DNA from: Procambarus clarkii
Lineage: Eukaryota > Arthropoda > Malacostraca > Decapoda > Cambaridae
Length of the DNA stretch: 64,000 nucleotides
Assembly: GCF_040958095.1 (NCBI RefSeq)
Contig: NC_091233.1
Span: 21,459,297-21,523,296, forward strand
Reading direction: 5' to 3'
The first letter of the stretch is position 1; every line of letters begins with the position of its first letter. The position numbers and the translations under genes were made by a program. Shown here in pieces: positions 29,041 to 40,420 of the stretch. The notes under the pieces are model-generated. The model searched no databases and was not told the origin of the DNA. It saw only the letters and a list, made by a program, of their open reading frames with translations.

Positions 29041-30752
29041 AACCTGGTTGATACCTGGTTGATGGGGTTCTGGGAGTTCTTCTACTGCCCAAGCCCGGCC
29101 CGAGGCCAGGCTTGACTTGTGAGAGTTTGGTCCACCAGGCTGTTGCTTGGAGCGGCCCGCAGGCCCACATATACCTGGTTGATGGGGTTCTGGGAGTTCT
29201 TCTACTGCCCAAGCCCGGCCCGAGGCCAGGCTTGACTTGTGAGAGTTTGGTCCACCAGGCTGTTGCTTGGAGCGGCCCGCAGGCCCACATATACCTGGTT
29301 GATGGGGTTCTGGGAGTTCTTCTACTGCCCAAGCCCGGCCCGAGGCCAGGCTTGACTTGTGAGAGTTTGGTCCACCAGGCTGTTGCTTGGAGCGGCCCGC
29401 AGGCCCACATATACCTGGTTGATGGGGTTCTGGGAGTTCTTCTACTGCCCAAGCCCGGCCCGAGGCCAGGCTTGACTTGTGAGAGTTTGGTCCACCAGGC
29501 TGTTGCTTGGAGCGGCCCGCAGGCCCACATATACCTGGTTGATGGGGTTCTGGGAGTTCTTCTACTGCCCAAGCCCGGCCCGAGGCCAGGCTTGACTTGT
29601 GAGAGTTTGGTCCACCAGGCTGTTGCTTGGAGCGGCCCGCAGGCCCACATATACCTGGTTGATGGGGTTCTGGGAGTTCTTCTACTCCCCAAGCCCGGCC
29701 CGAGGCCAGGCTTGACTTGTGAGAGTTTGGTCCACCAGGCTGTTGCTTGGAGCGGCCCGCAGGCCCACATATACCTGGTTGATGGGGTTCTGGGAGTTCT
29801 TCTACTCCCCAAGCCCGGCCCGAGGCCAGGCTTGACTTGTGAGAGTTTGGTCCACCAGGCTGTTGCTTGGAGCGGCCCGCAGGCCCACATATACCTGGTT
29901 GATGGGGTTCTGGGAGTTCTTCTACTGCCCAAGCCCGGCCCGAGGCCAGGCTTGACTTGTGAGAGTTTGGTCCACCAGGCTGTTGCTTGGAGCGGCCCGC
30001 AGGCCCACATATACCTGGTTGATGGGGTTCTGGGAGTTCTTCTACTGCCCAAGCCCGGCCCGAGGCCAGGCTTGACTTGTGAGAGTTTGGTCCACCAGGC
30101 TGTTGCTTGGAGCGGCCCGCAGGCCCACATATACCTGGTTGATGGGGTTCTGGGAGTTCTTCTACTGCCCAAGCCCGGCCCGAGGCCAGGCTTGACTTGT
30201 GAGAGTTTGGTCCACCAGGCTGTTGCTTGGAGCGGCCCGCAGGCCCACATATACCTGGTTGATGGGGTTCTGGGAGTTCTTCTACTGCCCAAGCCCGGCC
30301 CGAGGCCAGGCTTGACTTGTGAGAGTTTGGTCCACCAGGCTGTTGCTTGGAGCGGCCCGCAGGCCCACATATACCTGGTTGATGGGGTTCTGGGAGTTCT
30401 TCTACTGCCCAAGCCCGGCCCGAGGCCAGGCTTGACTTGTGAGAGTTTGGTCCACCAGGCTGTTGCTTGGAGCGGCCCGCAGGCCCACATATACCTGGTT
30501 GATGGGGTTCTGGGAGTTCTTCTACTGCCCAAGCCCGGCCCGAGGCCAGGCTTGACTTGTGAGAGTTTGGTCCACCAGGCTGTTGCTTGGAGCGGCCCGC
30601 AGGCCCACATATACCTGGTTGATGGGGTTCTGGGAGTTCTTCTACTGCCCAAGCCCGGCCCGAGGCCAGGCTTGACTTGTGAGATTTTGGTCCACCAGGC
30701 TGTTGCTTGGAGCGGCCCGCAGGCCCACATACCCACCACAGCCCGGTTGGGT
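29041..30752 (-). mobile_element. LINE-B 3' end expanded into a 14-copy 120-bp array
   Basis: Fourteen almost identical 120-bp units (TATGTGGGCCTGCGGGCCGC on the minus strand). The right edge keeps about 20 bp of upstream LINE-B coding sequence (CAACCGGGCTGTGGTGGGTA). The left edge is the LINE end CATCAACCAGGTATCAACCA. Units at 29641 and 29761 carry GGGGAGTAG in place of GGGCAGTAG, and the one at 30601 carries a G-to-T change. In LINE-B each unit contains the last ~30 codons, the TAG stop and about 28 bp of 3' UTR. Frames of about 550 codons on both strands are by-products of the 120-bp period. Confidence 0.88.
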
Positions 30753-30882
30753 GATGTGAATCATTAAACAAAGTTACCACGATCTCAATTTTAATTTAAA
30801 TTGTTAACAAAATTTAACCAATAATAGAAACAGAATTATTAGTGAACAATACGAAGAGAAATGGTAAGGTAACAGTGACCAG
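30753..30882. other. Short unique spacer
   Basis: AT-rich spacer between the LINE-B array and MITE-1. Confidence 0.4.
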
Positions 30883-32427
30883 AGGCCAGATTCACGAAGC
30901 AGTTACGCAAGCACTTACGCACCTGGGGCCAGATTCACGAAGCAGTTACGCAAGCACTTACGCACCTGGGGCCAGATTCACGAAGCAGTTACGCAAACAC
31001 TTACGAACCTGGGGCCAGATTCACGAAGCAGTTACGAACCTGGGGCCAGGTTCACGAAGCAGTTACGCAAGTACTTACGAACCTGGGGCCAGGTTCACGA
31101 AGCAGTTACGCAAGCACTTACGAACCTGGGGCCAGATTCACGAAGCAGTTACGCAAACACTTACGAACCTGGGGCCAGATTCACGAAGCAGTTACGAACC
31201 TGGGGCCAGATTCACGAAGCAGTTACGCAAGCACTTACGAACCTGGGGCCAGGTTCGCGAAGCAGTTACGCAAGCACTTACGAACCTGGGGCCAGGTTCA
31301 CGAAGCAGTTACGCAAGCACTTACGCACCTGGGGCCAGATTCACGAAGCAGTTACGCAAGCACTTACGCACCTGGGGCCAGATTCACGAAGCAGTTACGC
31401 AAGCACTTACGAACCTGGGGCCAGATTCACGAAGCAGTTACGCACCTGGGGCCAAGTTCACGAAGCAGTTACGCAAGCACTTACGAAGCAGTTACGCAAG
31501 CACTTACGAACCTGGGGCCAGATTCACGAAGCAGTTACGCAAGCACTTACGCACCTGGGGACAGGTTCACGAAGCAGTTACGCAAGCACTTACGAACCTG
31601 GGGCCAGATTCACGAAGCAGTTACGCAAGCACTTACGAACCTAGGGCCAGATTCACGAAGCAGTTACGCAAGCACTTACGAACCTGGGGCCAGATTCACG
31701 AAGCAGTTACGCAAGCACTTACGAACCTGGGGCCAGATTCACGAAGCAGTTACGAACCTGGGGCCACATTCACGAAGCAGTTACGCAAGCACTTACGAAC
31801 CTGGGGCCAGATTCACGAAGCAGTTACGCAAACACTTACGAACCTGGGGCCAGATTCACGAAGCAGTTACGCAAGCAGTTACGAACCTGGGGCCAGGTTC
31901 ACGAAGCAGTTACGCAAACACTTACGAACCTGGGGCCAGATTCACGAAGCAGTTACGCAAGCACTTACGAACTTGGGGCCAGATTCACGAAGCAGTTACG
32001 CAAGCAGTTATGAACCTGGGGCCAGATTCACGAAGCAGTTACGCAAGCCCTTACGAACCTGGGGCCAGATTCAAGAAGCAGTTACGCAAGTACTTACGAA
32101 CCTGGGGCCAGATTCACGAAGCAGTTAAGCAAGCACTTACGAACGTGGGGCCAGATTCACGAAGCAGTTACGCAAGCACTTACGAACGTGTACATCTTTC
32201 CTCAACCTTTGACGGCTTTGGTTACATTTATTAAACAGTTTACAAGCATGAAAACTTGCCAATCAACTGTTGTTATTGTTATAAACCGCCTCCTGGTGCT
32301 TCGGAGCTCATTAACTGTTTAATAATTGTAATGATGAACAGGTTCGTAAGTGCTTGCGTAAATGCTTCGTGAATCTGGCCCCAGGTTCGTAAGTGCTTGC
32401 GTAACTGCTTCGTGAATCTGGCTCCCC
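30883..32427. mobile_element. MITE-1 with ~30-copy expansion of its left terminal repeat
   Basis: Array 30883-32185 of 43-bp units (AGATTCACGAAGCAGTTACG, CAAGCACTTACGAACCTGGG), some shortened to about 27 bp. Then GTGTACATCTTTCC, TTTGACGGCTTTGGTTAC and the same core as 1515-1660 (CATGAAAACTTGCCAATCAA). The right end has lost the CAAAGCCGCC part but keeps two inverted terminal units (AGGTTCGTAAGTGCTTGCGT). A 428-codon frame through it is not a gene. Confidence 0.85.
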
Positions 32428-32439
32428 TGGCACTCCCCT

Positions 32440-32530
32440 ACACACACACTCAGCGTCTGGGATCATCCCAGGCGTAGATTCGAACCCTCATCACGGCCCT
32501 TGGAGATTTGTTCATTTTAAAGCACCCTCA
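32440..32530 (+). mobile_element. SINE-3 (tRNA-like) fragment
   Basis: CAGCGTCTGGGATCATCCCA, GTAGATTCGAACCCTCATCA and CGGCCCTTGGAGATTTGTTC match the tRNA-like repeats at 36460-36572 and 46085-46185. Confidence 0.6.
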
Positions 32531-32734
32531 TTTCGACGTTGTCCATAACACACTATTTCAAGGAACCCATTTGGAAATCTGAAATAGTATGGAGATACGC
32601 AAGGTGGACCGTCTTAGCTAATCTAACCCGTTTTCTCAACTAGTACCACGAATTTTCTACGTTGTGGTCGCCAAAGACCAAAGTACTACGAAAGGTGTGA
32701 GACGGAACACCTATCCACCCAAAAAAAAGTTACA

Positions 32735-33275
32735 GCCCCGCTCCTGGGCCAGGTAAGTCCACTACGGGCTCACCATAGCCCGTGCTACTTGCCCCGCTCC
32801 TGTGCCAGGTAAGTCCACTACGGGCTCACCATAGCCCGTGCTACTTGCCCCGCTCCTGTGCCGGGTAAGTCCACTACGGGCTCACCATAGCCCGTGCTAC
32901 TTGCCCCGCTCCTGGGCCAGGTAAGTCCACTACGGGCTCGCCATAGCCCGTGCTACTTGCCCCGCTCCTGTGCCAGGTAAGTCCACTACGGGCTCACCAT
33001 AGCCCGTGCTACTTGCCCCGCTCCTGTGCCAGGTAAGTCCAATACGGGCTCACCATAGCCCGTGCTACTTGCCCCGCTCCTGTGCTAGGTAAGTCCACTA
33101 CGGGCTCACCATAGCCCGTGCTACTTGCCCCGCTCCTGTGCCAGGTAAGTCCAATACGGGCTCACCATAGCCCGTGCTACTTGCCCCGCTCCTGTGCCAG
33201 GTAAGTCCACTACGGGCTCACCATAGTCCGTGCTACTTGCAACTTTTTGTTCCGAGTAGCTGAATCTTAAACATC
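32735..33275 (+). repeat. 56-bp HP array, 9 copies, ending in an HP arm
   Basis: Units TTGCCCCGCTCCTGTGCCAG, GTAAGTCCACTACGGGCTCA, CCATAGCCCGTGCTAC (56 bp). The last unit continues into TTGCAACTTTTTGTTCCGAG and AGCTGAATCTTAAAC, the normal end of an HP arm. So the array is an HP arm whose outer part has been multiplied, in reverse orientation to 16025-16998. Confidence 0.9.
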
Positions 33276-33283
33276 ACCACCTA

Positions 33284-33340
33284 TTCCCCCATTTTCTATG
33301 CCTCAGTGGGTTAGGTAGGTGGGTGGCTTGGGTGCGTACC
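33284..33340 (+). mobile_element. Fam-W fragment
   Basis: TTTTCTATGCCTCAGTGGGT then TAGGTAGGTGGGTGGCTTGG. Compare 42595-42680 and 57628-57700. Confidence 0.5.
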
Positions 33341-33609
33341 TTTATGAATAGGTTAGTACAGTATTTTATACACAGCCAAACACAGAGGAGACATGATCGA
33401 GACATGAAATACTTAAGAGAGATTAACATGATGCAAAATATGGAATGACTACGCAATGAACAAGATGGCGGACAGATGAACCCTAAGTAGAGAATTACGA
33501 CTCATTTAGCGTAAAAGTTTCTGGACATTTTAAACTAATTAAGCAAATGGAAGATCTCTTATTACATTTATAATTTAACAAATTAAGCTAATTATGAGGA
33601 TAAAACGCT

Positions 33610-33736
33610 AAGCCAGAATGAATTAGCAAAGGTATCGGAGGAGTTGGGATATGTGGACGGAGCCCAACCGCTTAGGTCACTGGGGATCGAACGCCGGCCT
33701 GCAAGAAGCGAGGCCGTCGTTGTACCGACCAAAACA
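33610..33736 (-). mobile_element. SINE-2-like copy, old, minus strand
   Basis: GAGCCCAACCGCTTAGG, GGGGATCGAACGCCGGCCTG and GAAGCGAGGCCGTCG match reversed SINE-2 with many changes. Confidence 0.6.
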
Positions 33737-33764
33737 GCAGATATAAACAAATTTTGTTGTGATG

Positions 33765-34742
33765 TTAATGAAAAAGGCTTAAATATCGTCGTCTGTCAAG
33801 ACTAAAGACCTTAATATCGTCTCCTGTCAAGAAAAAAACCTTTAATATCGTCTCCTGTCAAGAAAAAAGGCTTTAATATCGTCTCCTGTCAAGAAAAAGG
33901 CTTTAATATCGTCTTCTGTCAAGAAAAAGGCTTTAATATCGTCTTCTGTCAAGAAAAAAGGCTTTAATATCGTCGTCTGTCAAGAAAAAAGACTTTAATA
34001 TCGTCGTCTGTCAAGAAAAAGGCTTTAATATCGTCTTCTGTCAAGAACAAAGGCTATAATATCGTCTTCTGTCAAGAAAAAAGACTTTAATATCGTCGTC
34101 TGTCAAGAAAAAGGCTTTAATATCGTCTTCTGTCAAGAACAAAGGCTATAATATCGTCTTCTGTCAAGAACAAAGGCTTTAATATCGTCGTCTGTCAAGA
34201 AAAAAGGCTTTAATATCGTCGTCTGTCAAGAAAAAGGCTTTAATATCGTCTTCTGTCAAGAACAAAGGCTATAATATCGTCTTCTGTCAAGAAAAAAGCT
34301 ATAATATCGTCTTCTGTCAAGAAAAAAGGCTTTAATATCGTCGTCTGTCAAGAAAAAAGGCTTTAATATCGTCGTCTGTCAAGAAAAGCCTATCAAGAAA
34401 AAGGTTTTAATATCGTCGTCTGTCAAGAAAAACGGCTTTAATATCGTCGTCTGTCAAGAAAAAGGCTTTAATATCGTCTTGTCAAGAAAAGCCTATCAAG
34501 AAAAAGGCTTTAATATCGTCGTCTGTCAAGAAAAACGGCTTTAATATCGTCGTCTGTCAAGAAAAAGGCTTTAATATCGTCTTGTCAAGAAAAGCCTATC
34601 AAGAAAAAGGCTTTAATATCGTCTTGTCAAGAAAAGCCTATCAAGAAAAAGGCTTTAATATCGTCTCCTGTCAAGAAAAAGGCTTTAATATCGTCTCCCG
34701 TCAAGAAAAAGGCTTTAATATCGTCTCCTGTCAAGAAAAAAA
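33765..34742. repeat. 30-bp minisatellite with a mixed super-unit
   Basis: About 33 copies of GGCTTTAATATCGTCGTCTG plus TCAAGAAAAA (28-31 bp), varying at TTC/GTC/TCC. From 34383 on, an extra GAAAAGCCTATCAAG piece recurs every one to three units, giving a compound repeat. Confidence 0.92.
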
Positions 34743-34745
34743 GAT

Positions 34746-35304
34746 AGATCAATGTGTGCTATAAGAGAATAATTACACACTTCCGCTTAAACTGAAATTT
34801 GACTGAAAACTTATTAAGTAACCGAGACAGAAAATTTCCCAAGATAAATACAAAACAATATATTAAAAATAAGATATCTTGAAGATTTTGAAAAATAAAA
34901 CCATTAATCTTAAGAACCAACATGGGACCAGAGTTAGCAATGGCTGATAAAAAATAAATAAAAATTAATAAAAATAAAATAAGTATTTTCCAAGAATCTT
35001 TACAATAGACTGAGCGAAGCGCTAGGCTTTTGTTTTTCCTATTCAACTACATTCATATATATAACCTTTACTTATTTATAGCCTTATAAAGAATTTTTGG
35101 GGGGTTTATTTTGTCTAGCAAAACAGCTGTGTTTTGTTTATAAGTAGAACTACGCCTCTATACGTTTTCTATGAATATTACACGAACTTCAAACGAAGAA
35201 AACTAAATTCTTTAATATATAATTATATTACATTTTGGTGTGTGTTTTATATATGTATTTATTTTTAAATGTAAATATAGAGAGTACAGTGGATTTGCTT
35301 TCGA
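34746..35304. other. No supported gene
   Basis: Strongly AT-rich. The 95-codon minus-strand frame (34759-35046) is hydrophobic with low complexity and has no recognised motif. Confidence 0.4.
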
Positions 35305-35385
35305 CTCGCAATTGTGAGTTACTGGGTTCGATTCTCGAGTGGGATTGAAGCAGTTAGGCACGTTTTCTTTCACTTGAGGATCAGT
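35305..35385 (+). mobile_element. tRNA-like SINE head
   Basis: CTTTCGACTCGCAATTGTGA and GGGTTCGATTCTCGAGTGGG (box B type) followed by TTTTCTTTCACTTGAGG, echoing the SINE-1 body start. Tail absent; the 15-bp array follows. Confidence 0.5.
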
Positions 35386-35530
35386 AGCCTGTGCTCCTAC
35401 AGCCTGTCCTCCTACAACCTGTCCTCCTACAGCCTGTGCTCCTACAGCCTGTCCTCCTACAACCTGTCCTACAAGCTGTCCTCCTACAACCTGTCCTCCT
35501 ACAACCTGTCCTCCTACAACCTGTCCCCTT
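35386..35530. repeat. 15-bp minisatellite
   Basis: About ten copies of CTGTCCTCCTACAAC and CTGTGCTCCTACAGC. One copy is shortened (CTGTCCTACAAG). Confidence 0.9.
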
Positions 35531-35682
35531 ACAAACAACGTCGCTTTCCGCTTGTAGGCGTTACATACGGCCAAAAATTGTCTTAATAGACAATGGAAGC
35601 GGCTGACGAAAGTGACGTATTGGCTCGTTTTCTGTTTTAGGTCCTCTGGGAGGTTAGGAGAGACTACCTTATATTAGTACCA
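35531..35682 (+). mobile_element. Fam-X copy
   Basis: CGTCGCTTTCCGCTTGTAGG, CGTTACATACGGCCAAAAAT, GAAGCGGCTGACGAAAGTGA, TTTTCTGTTTTAGGTCCTCT and GGTTAGGAGAGACTACC in order. The best preserved plus-strand member. Confidence 0.7.
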
Positions 35683-35827
35683 CAGTTAATTGACGTTAGG
35701 AACGCTCACGATAAGGGCCTGATTAATGCATTAATTGCATCATTTAACTACGTGTTTGTGTACAGGTAATTTCACTGAACGTTTCGAGGAATATTTATGT
35801 TACATTAGTTCAATTGTTTTCAGAGTC

Positions 35828-35965
35828 CTTTGTTAGTGTGTGGTGAACAGTTTAGGAGGGGGGGGTAGTGAACAGTTCTTTGTTATAGTGTGTGGTGAAC
35901 AGTTTAGGAGGGGGGGGGGGGGTAGTGAACAGTTCTTTGTTACAGTGTGTGGTGAACAGTTTAAG
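35828..35965. repeat. Three diverged 50-60-bp repeats
   Basis: TGTGTGGTGAACAGTTTA, a G-run of variable length, TAGTGAACAGTTCTTTGTTA. The G-runs are 8 to 12 long. Confidence 0.75.
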
Positions 35966-36055
35966 TGAACATAAGACAACAACTTCACACCCAACTTCTT
36001 AACAGTCAGGCAAGCTCCTGCAAGGCGAGGGAGGCAATATAAACCTATACCTGCT

Positions 36056-36122
36056 ATATCTACGGGCTCACCATAGCCCGTGCTACTTGGAACTGTGTTC
36101 CAGGTAGCGAATCTTTAACAAC
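36056..36122 (+). mobile_element. HP element, half copy
   Basis: CTACGGGCTCACCATAGCCC, GTGCTACTTGGAACTGTGTT and CCAGGTAGCGAATCTTTAAC: one arm of the foldback. Confidence 0.78.
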
Positions 36123-36284
36123 GTATACCTGCTCAAAACTATCACTAGGGGAGCAAACAAGGTTCAATTTACGGTACTCCTGTGAAATATCAAGGAACGG
36201 GAATTATGACAAGAACGCTGCAGGCGTTCTAACTATTTAGGCGTTCTGTAACTACACAGGAAGAGATACGAAGACATTACTGGC

Positions 36285-36388
36285 GCTAAGTAGGCCGGAA
36301 TGAACGATGATCAACCACTTGGACCACTGGGAATCGAACTCCTTCTCGCGAGACGAGAAGCCCTTGCTATACCGACCATCCAAGAGGC
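36285..36388 (-). mobile_element. SINE-2-like copy, old, minus strand
   Basis: ATCAACCACTTGGACCACTG, GGAATCGAACTCC and GAAGCCCTTGCTATACCGAC resemble reversed SINE-2. Confidence 0.5.
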
Positions 36389-36461
36389 TGGACATGTATA
36401 AGGATATTGGATATAATAAGGATATTGTGGCTTATAAAACCAGGCTTAATAAACTCCACAA

Positions 36462-36562
36462 AGGGCCGTGACGAGGATTCGAACCCACGTCCGAGAGCAT
36501 CCCAGCCGCTGCCTTAATCGATGCTCCCAGACGAAGGTTCGAATCCTCGTCACGGCCCTTGT
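36462..36562. mobile_element. SINE-3 inverted pair (palindrome)
   Basis: AAGGGCCGTGACGAGGATTC at left and GAATCCTCGTCACGGCCCTT at right are exact inverse copies. Both contain a box-B type sequence (GGTTCGAATCC). Each half is the 3' part of a tRNA-like repeat also present at 46085. Confidence 0.7.
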
Positions 36563-36587
36563 GGCGTTGTTCATTTGATGCATCATG

Positions 36588-36795
36588 CTGTGGTCCTGGG
36601 TTCGATCCCAGGCGCCAGCGAGAAACAATGGGCAGAGTTTCTTTCACCCTATGCTCCTGTTACTTAGCAGTAAAATAGGTACCTGGGTGTTAGTCAGCTG
36701 TCACGGGCTGCTTCCTGGGGGTGGAGGCCTGGTCGAGGACCGGGCCGCGGGGACACTAAAACCCCGAAATCATCTCAAGATAACCTCAAGATAAC
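36588..36795 (+). mobile_element. SINE-1, 5'-truncated
   Basis: Starts inside the tRNA head at CTGTGGTCCTGGGTTCGATC, then complete body and tail, ending in two CTCAAGATAACC terminal repeats. Confidence 0.82.
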
Positions 36796-36861
36796 CAGCT
36801 TAATAATCCAAATATGTGACCTCATTGCCATGCAATATATGGCAACCATGAATATCATCAT

Positions 36862-36936
36862 GGCCTGGTCGAGGACCGGGCCGCGGGGACACTAAAGCCC
36901 CGAAATCATCTCAAGATAACCTCAAGATAACCTCCA
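36862..36936 (+). mobile_element. SINE-1/LINE tail only
   Basis: GGCCTGGTCGAGGACCGGGC to CTCAAGATAACC repeated three times. Only the shared tail is present. Confidence 0.75.
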
Positions 36937-37074
36937 GAATCATTGCAATATGTTCCAATAAATACCCACATAATAATTTATTTTCTAGTTTTAAAAAATT
37001 TTTAAAACAAGATTTAAAACGTTTAAATTCTCATAAATCTCCACAACTTCACACGAAGGATTACTTTACCAAGC

Positions 37075-37220
37075 TGGGGGATTAATAAATGGACCCCGTC
37101 AATGGGGGTAATACATGGAGCCTATCAATAGGATTAATAAATGGAGGCGATCAATAAGATTAATACATGAAGCCTATTAACTGGATTACTGCGCGGAGCA
37201 TATCAATGGGATTAATACAG
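37075..37220. repeat. ~30-bp degenerate repeat
   Basis: Five loose units with TCAATGGG/TCAATAGG, ATTAATACATG and GGAGCCTAT. Diverged, probably old. Confidence 0.6.
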
Positions 37221-37225
37221 ACTAT

Positions 37226-38360
37226 GAAGTCACTATACGTCTGACAGATGCAAATATACACAAGAATTCACTATACACATGCCAGAAGTTACTATACACA
37301 TGCCAGACGTCATTATACACATGCTAGAAGTCACTATACACATGCCAGAAGTCACTATACACATGCCAGAAGTCACTATACACATGCCAGAAGTCACTTT
37401 ACACATGCTAGAAGTCATTATACACATGCCAGAAGTTACTATACACATGCCAGAAGTTACTATACACATGCCAGAAGTTACTATACACATGCCAGTAGTC
37501 ACTATACACATGCCAGAAGTCACTATACACATGCCAAGTCACTGTACACATGCCAGTAGTCACTATACACATGCCAGAAGTCACTATACACATGCTAGAA
37601 GTCACTATACACATGCCAGAAGTCACTATACACATGCCAGAAGTCACTATACACATGCCAAGTCACTATACACATGCCAGTAGTCACTATACACATGCCA
37701 GTAGTCACTATACACATGCTAGAAGTCACTATACACATGCTAGAAGTCACTATACACATGCCAGAAGTCACTATACACATGCCAGAAGTCACTATACACA
37801 TGCTAGAAGTCACTATACACATGCCAGAAGTCACTATACACATGCCAGAAGTCACTATACACATGCTAGAAGTCACTATACACATGCCAGAAGTCACTAT
37901 ACACATGCCAGTAGTCACTATACACATGCCAGAAGTCACTATACACATGCCAGTAGTCACTATACACATGCCAGTAGTCACTATACACATGCCAGAAGTC
38001 ACTATACACATGCCAGAAGTCACTATACACATGCCAGTAGTCACTATACACATGCCAGAAGTTACTATACGCATGCTAGAAGTCACTATACATCTGACAG
38101 ATGCAAATATACACAAGAATTCACTATACACATGCCAGAAGTCACTATACACATGCCAGTAGTCACTATACACATGCCAGAAGTCACTATACACATGCCA
38201 GTAGTCACTATACACATGCCAGAAGTCACTATACACATGCCAGAAGTCACTATACACATGCCAAGTCACTATACACATGCCAGTAGTCACTATACACATG
38301 CCAGAAGTCACTATACACATGCCAGAAGTCACTATACACATGCTAGAAGTCACTACATCT
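37226..38360. repeat. 21-bp minisatellite, ~53 copies, with ~855-bp block duplication
   Basis: Unit AGTCACTATACACATGCCAG plus A, with GCTAG, GTAGT and TTACT variants. A unique insert, CTGACAGATGCAAATATACA then CAAGAATTC, occurs at about 37240 and again at about 38095, so the array was partly duplicated as a block of about 855 bp. Multi-frame ORFs follow from the 21-bp period. Confidence 0.93.
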
Positions 38361-38365
38361 AACAT

Positions 38366-39824
38366 CATCTAAAAAAAAAAAAAAAAGAGTCCGACGTTTG
38401 CACTGTAAACAATCACAGCTTAGTTACCCCTTGAAACAATGTTGAATATTGAAAAAACGACAAAACTCCAACATATATTTTATTTTCGCGTGATGTGTAT
38501 ACCCTTTGTAATATCTCTCACCCCCAGGCCGTCCCTTCCCTGCCACTTCAATGTCACAACAACTCCAAAATTCAAAAAATGTTTTGGCGCGACAATGCCG
38601 TCTCCCGCCCACGCTTCCCGCCCAACAGAAAACGCATCCTTGACGCACATTTTTCCCAACGAACTCTAACGACGTACTCGTGTGTATGTGCGTTTTGCGT
38701 CTTGTAGCGCTATTTTATCACTTTTTGGCTACAGTCCAACAGGAGCGTATTACTCCAACAGCTGTCCTGAGGAGGATAAGATCTGGGAAGAGACAGAAGA
38801 GTCTGAATTTTGAAGTGGATCTTCTGTTAGAGTGGATAAGCTCTTCGGAAATTTACATTTTTTATGTTCCATTTTTTGTTACGTTTTTCAACGATAAGGG
38901 GATACTACTCCATTCCCTTCAGTGGGTGAATGTAATAGGATATTGAGAGCGTTCTGCTCACAGAAGAAAGCTTATCAGCACCAATTAAATTTAATACGCT
39001 TGAGGCTCCGGTGTTGGGTTACAGGCTCAAATTCTACGAAAATAATTATTATTATCGCAATAAAAACAGCAATAATGCTAATAATAATCGGATCCTATTA
39101 GAGAAAAGCTACAAATGTTAATTGTATTTTCATTTAAATCGTCCGTATATGTCTTTAAGAGCGAATGTGTGTGTGTTTGTCTATCTTAGGCTGGAGACCA
39201 GAATATTGTGGCTATCCTAACCCAACTTTGCAGGGGGACGGGTCTTGGGTACAGGACGGAAATAGGCTGATCAGGGTTAACATAATTCAAGAGGGAACAG
39301 CAAGCCATGGTCACACAATGACCCCCACGACGGATTTTGCTACTGGCCATCACCCATGCCAGGATAAATATTTGAAATATGAAAATAAAAAAATGATAAC
39401 TCCTATAGTAATATGAAAAATTATGCACTGATTACGGGAAAGTTAAAAAAAAAAGTCTAATCAGAGGGGGAGAGATTAGAGAGGGATAAGATGGGGACAG
39501 AGACTCAGGTGGCCTTGCCTCTTCCAACTATGAAGCATGTGGGGTATGGGAGTGTCATAGGCCGGTCGGGGTCAGTCCAAGTGCCACACTTTTAAGAAAT
39601 ATTGGCATCTTAGACCCCCCCCCCTTTCTCCTTTCCCTGTGCAATTTTCAAGGTTTGAAATAATGTTTTGTCTGCAGACTTATTTAGTGAATTTACTTAT
39701 GCGTTATATAATTTTTTCTGAGATGGGGAAGTTTGAAAAGAGGGAAATGTTGAATGATTGGCGATATTTTAATGGTGAAAATACTAATTACAAAAATGCT
39801 TAATAATTGAGGCTACCTACCTTG
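38366..39824. other. No supported gene
   Basis: An A15 run at about 38371-38386, then mixed unique sequence. Several frames of 60-90 codons overlap without a family motif. I found no repeat matching elsewhere in the window. Confidence 0.4.
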
Positions 39825-39890
39825 AGGCTACCTTGAGGTGCTTCCGGGGCTTAGTGTCCCCGCGGCCCGGTCGTCGACCAGGCCTCCAAT
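39825..39890 (-). mobile_element. LINE-B2 type tail, minus strand
   Basis: CTACCTTGAGGTGCTTCCGG, GGCTTAGTGTCCCCGCGGCC and CGGTCGTCGACCAGGCCTCC. Uses the CACCTCAAGGTAG ending of the LINE copy at 50050, not the CTCAAGATAACC ending of SINE-1, so it is probably a LINE end. Confidence 0.65.
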
Positions 39891-40344
39891 GGTATATTTG
39901 ATGGTATATTTATAATATTGACGATAAAAAAATTAGATGATTATCTCAGTATATACACAGCCGGAATTCATGCAATCGTGTGCCTGCCGCCACCACCAAC
40001 AACCTTTTAAAACAGGTGTTAAAAAAATAAAAAAAATAAAAAAAAAAGTTCACGCGATTTAAAAAGGTTACATTCACACGTTCGACACCCGATCACTTCC
40101 CACCGTGAATCCCGGTAATCCCTCTCTTAATCCTCTTACCAGCAAATACCAGCTTGTCGCAAAGAGTAAAATGATAGTTTTACGGTGCAATAAATCCTTT
40201 TTTATTGAAATAATCTTACTGGGCGATTTCATTGCAACTATATATCAAGGAGGACATTAGCTTTATATATTGGTATATAAAGGAAGTAGGACATTAGCTA
40301 TATGTAGATATATATACATATACAGCATCGCGAGGAAATATGGA
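39891..40344. other. No feature seen
   Basis: AT-rich with an A-rich patch near 40020-40047. Confidence 0.4.
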
Positions 40345-40420
40345 AGCCGTAGAATGGGATCGAACACGCATCGGTGGGGACGCCCACACAACCGACTCAG
40401 CCATAATGACCTTACAAGTA
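40345..40420 (-). mobile_element. tRNA-like repeat, minus strand
   Basis: GAATGGGATCGAACACGCAT (reversed box B) and CACACAACCGACTCAGCCAT (reversed box A region). Stems are weak. Confidence 0.4.

Noticed and set aside
29005-30780. Open frames of 550-590 codons on both strands
   Set aside because: They exist because the 120-bp unit is divisible by three and lacks stops in several frames; the array is a repeated LINE-B end.
37226-38360. Possible CRISPR-like array
   Set aside because: No spacers: units are contiguous 21-bp repeats, and the DNA is clearly eukaryotic. The same applies to the other arrays.
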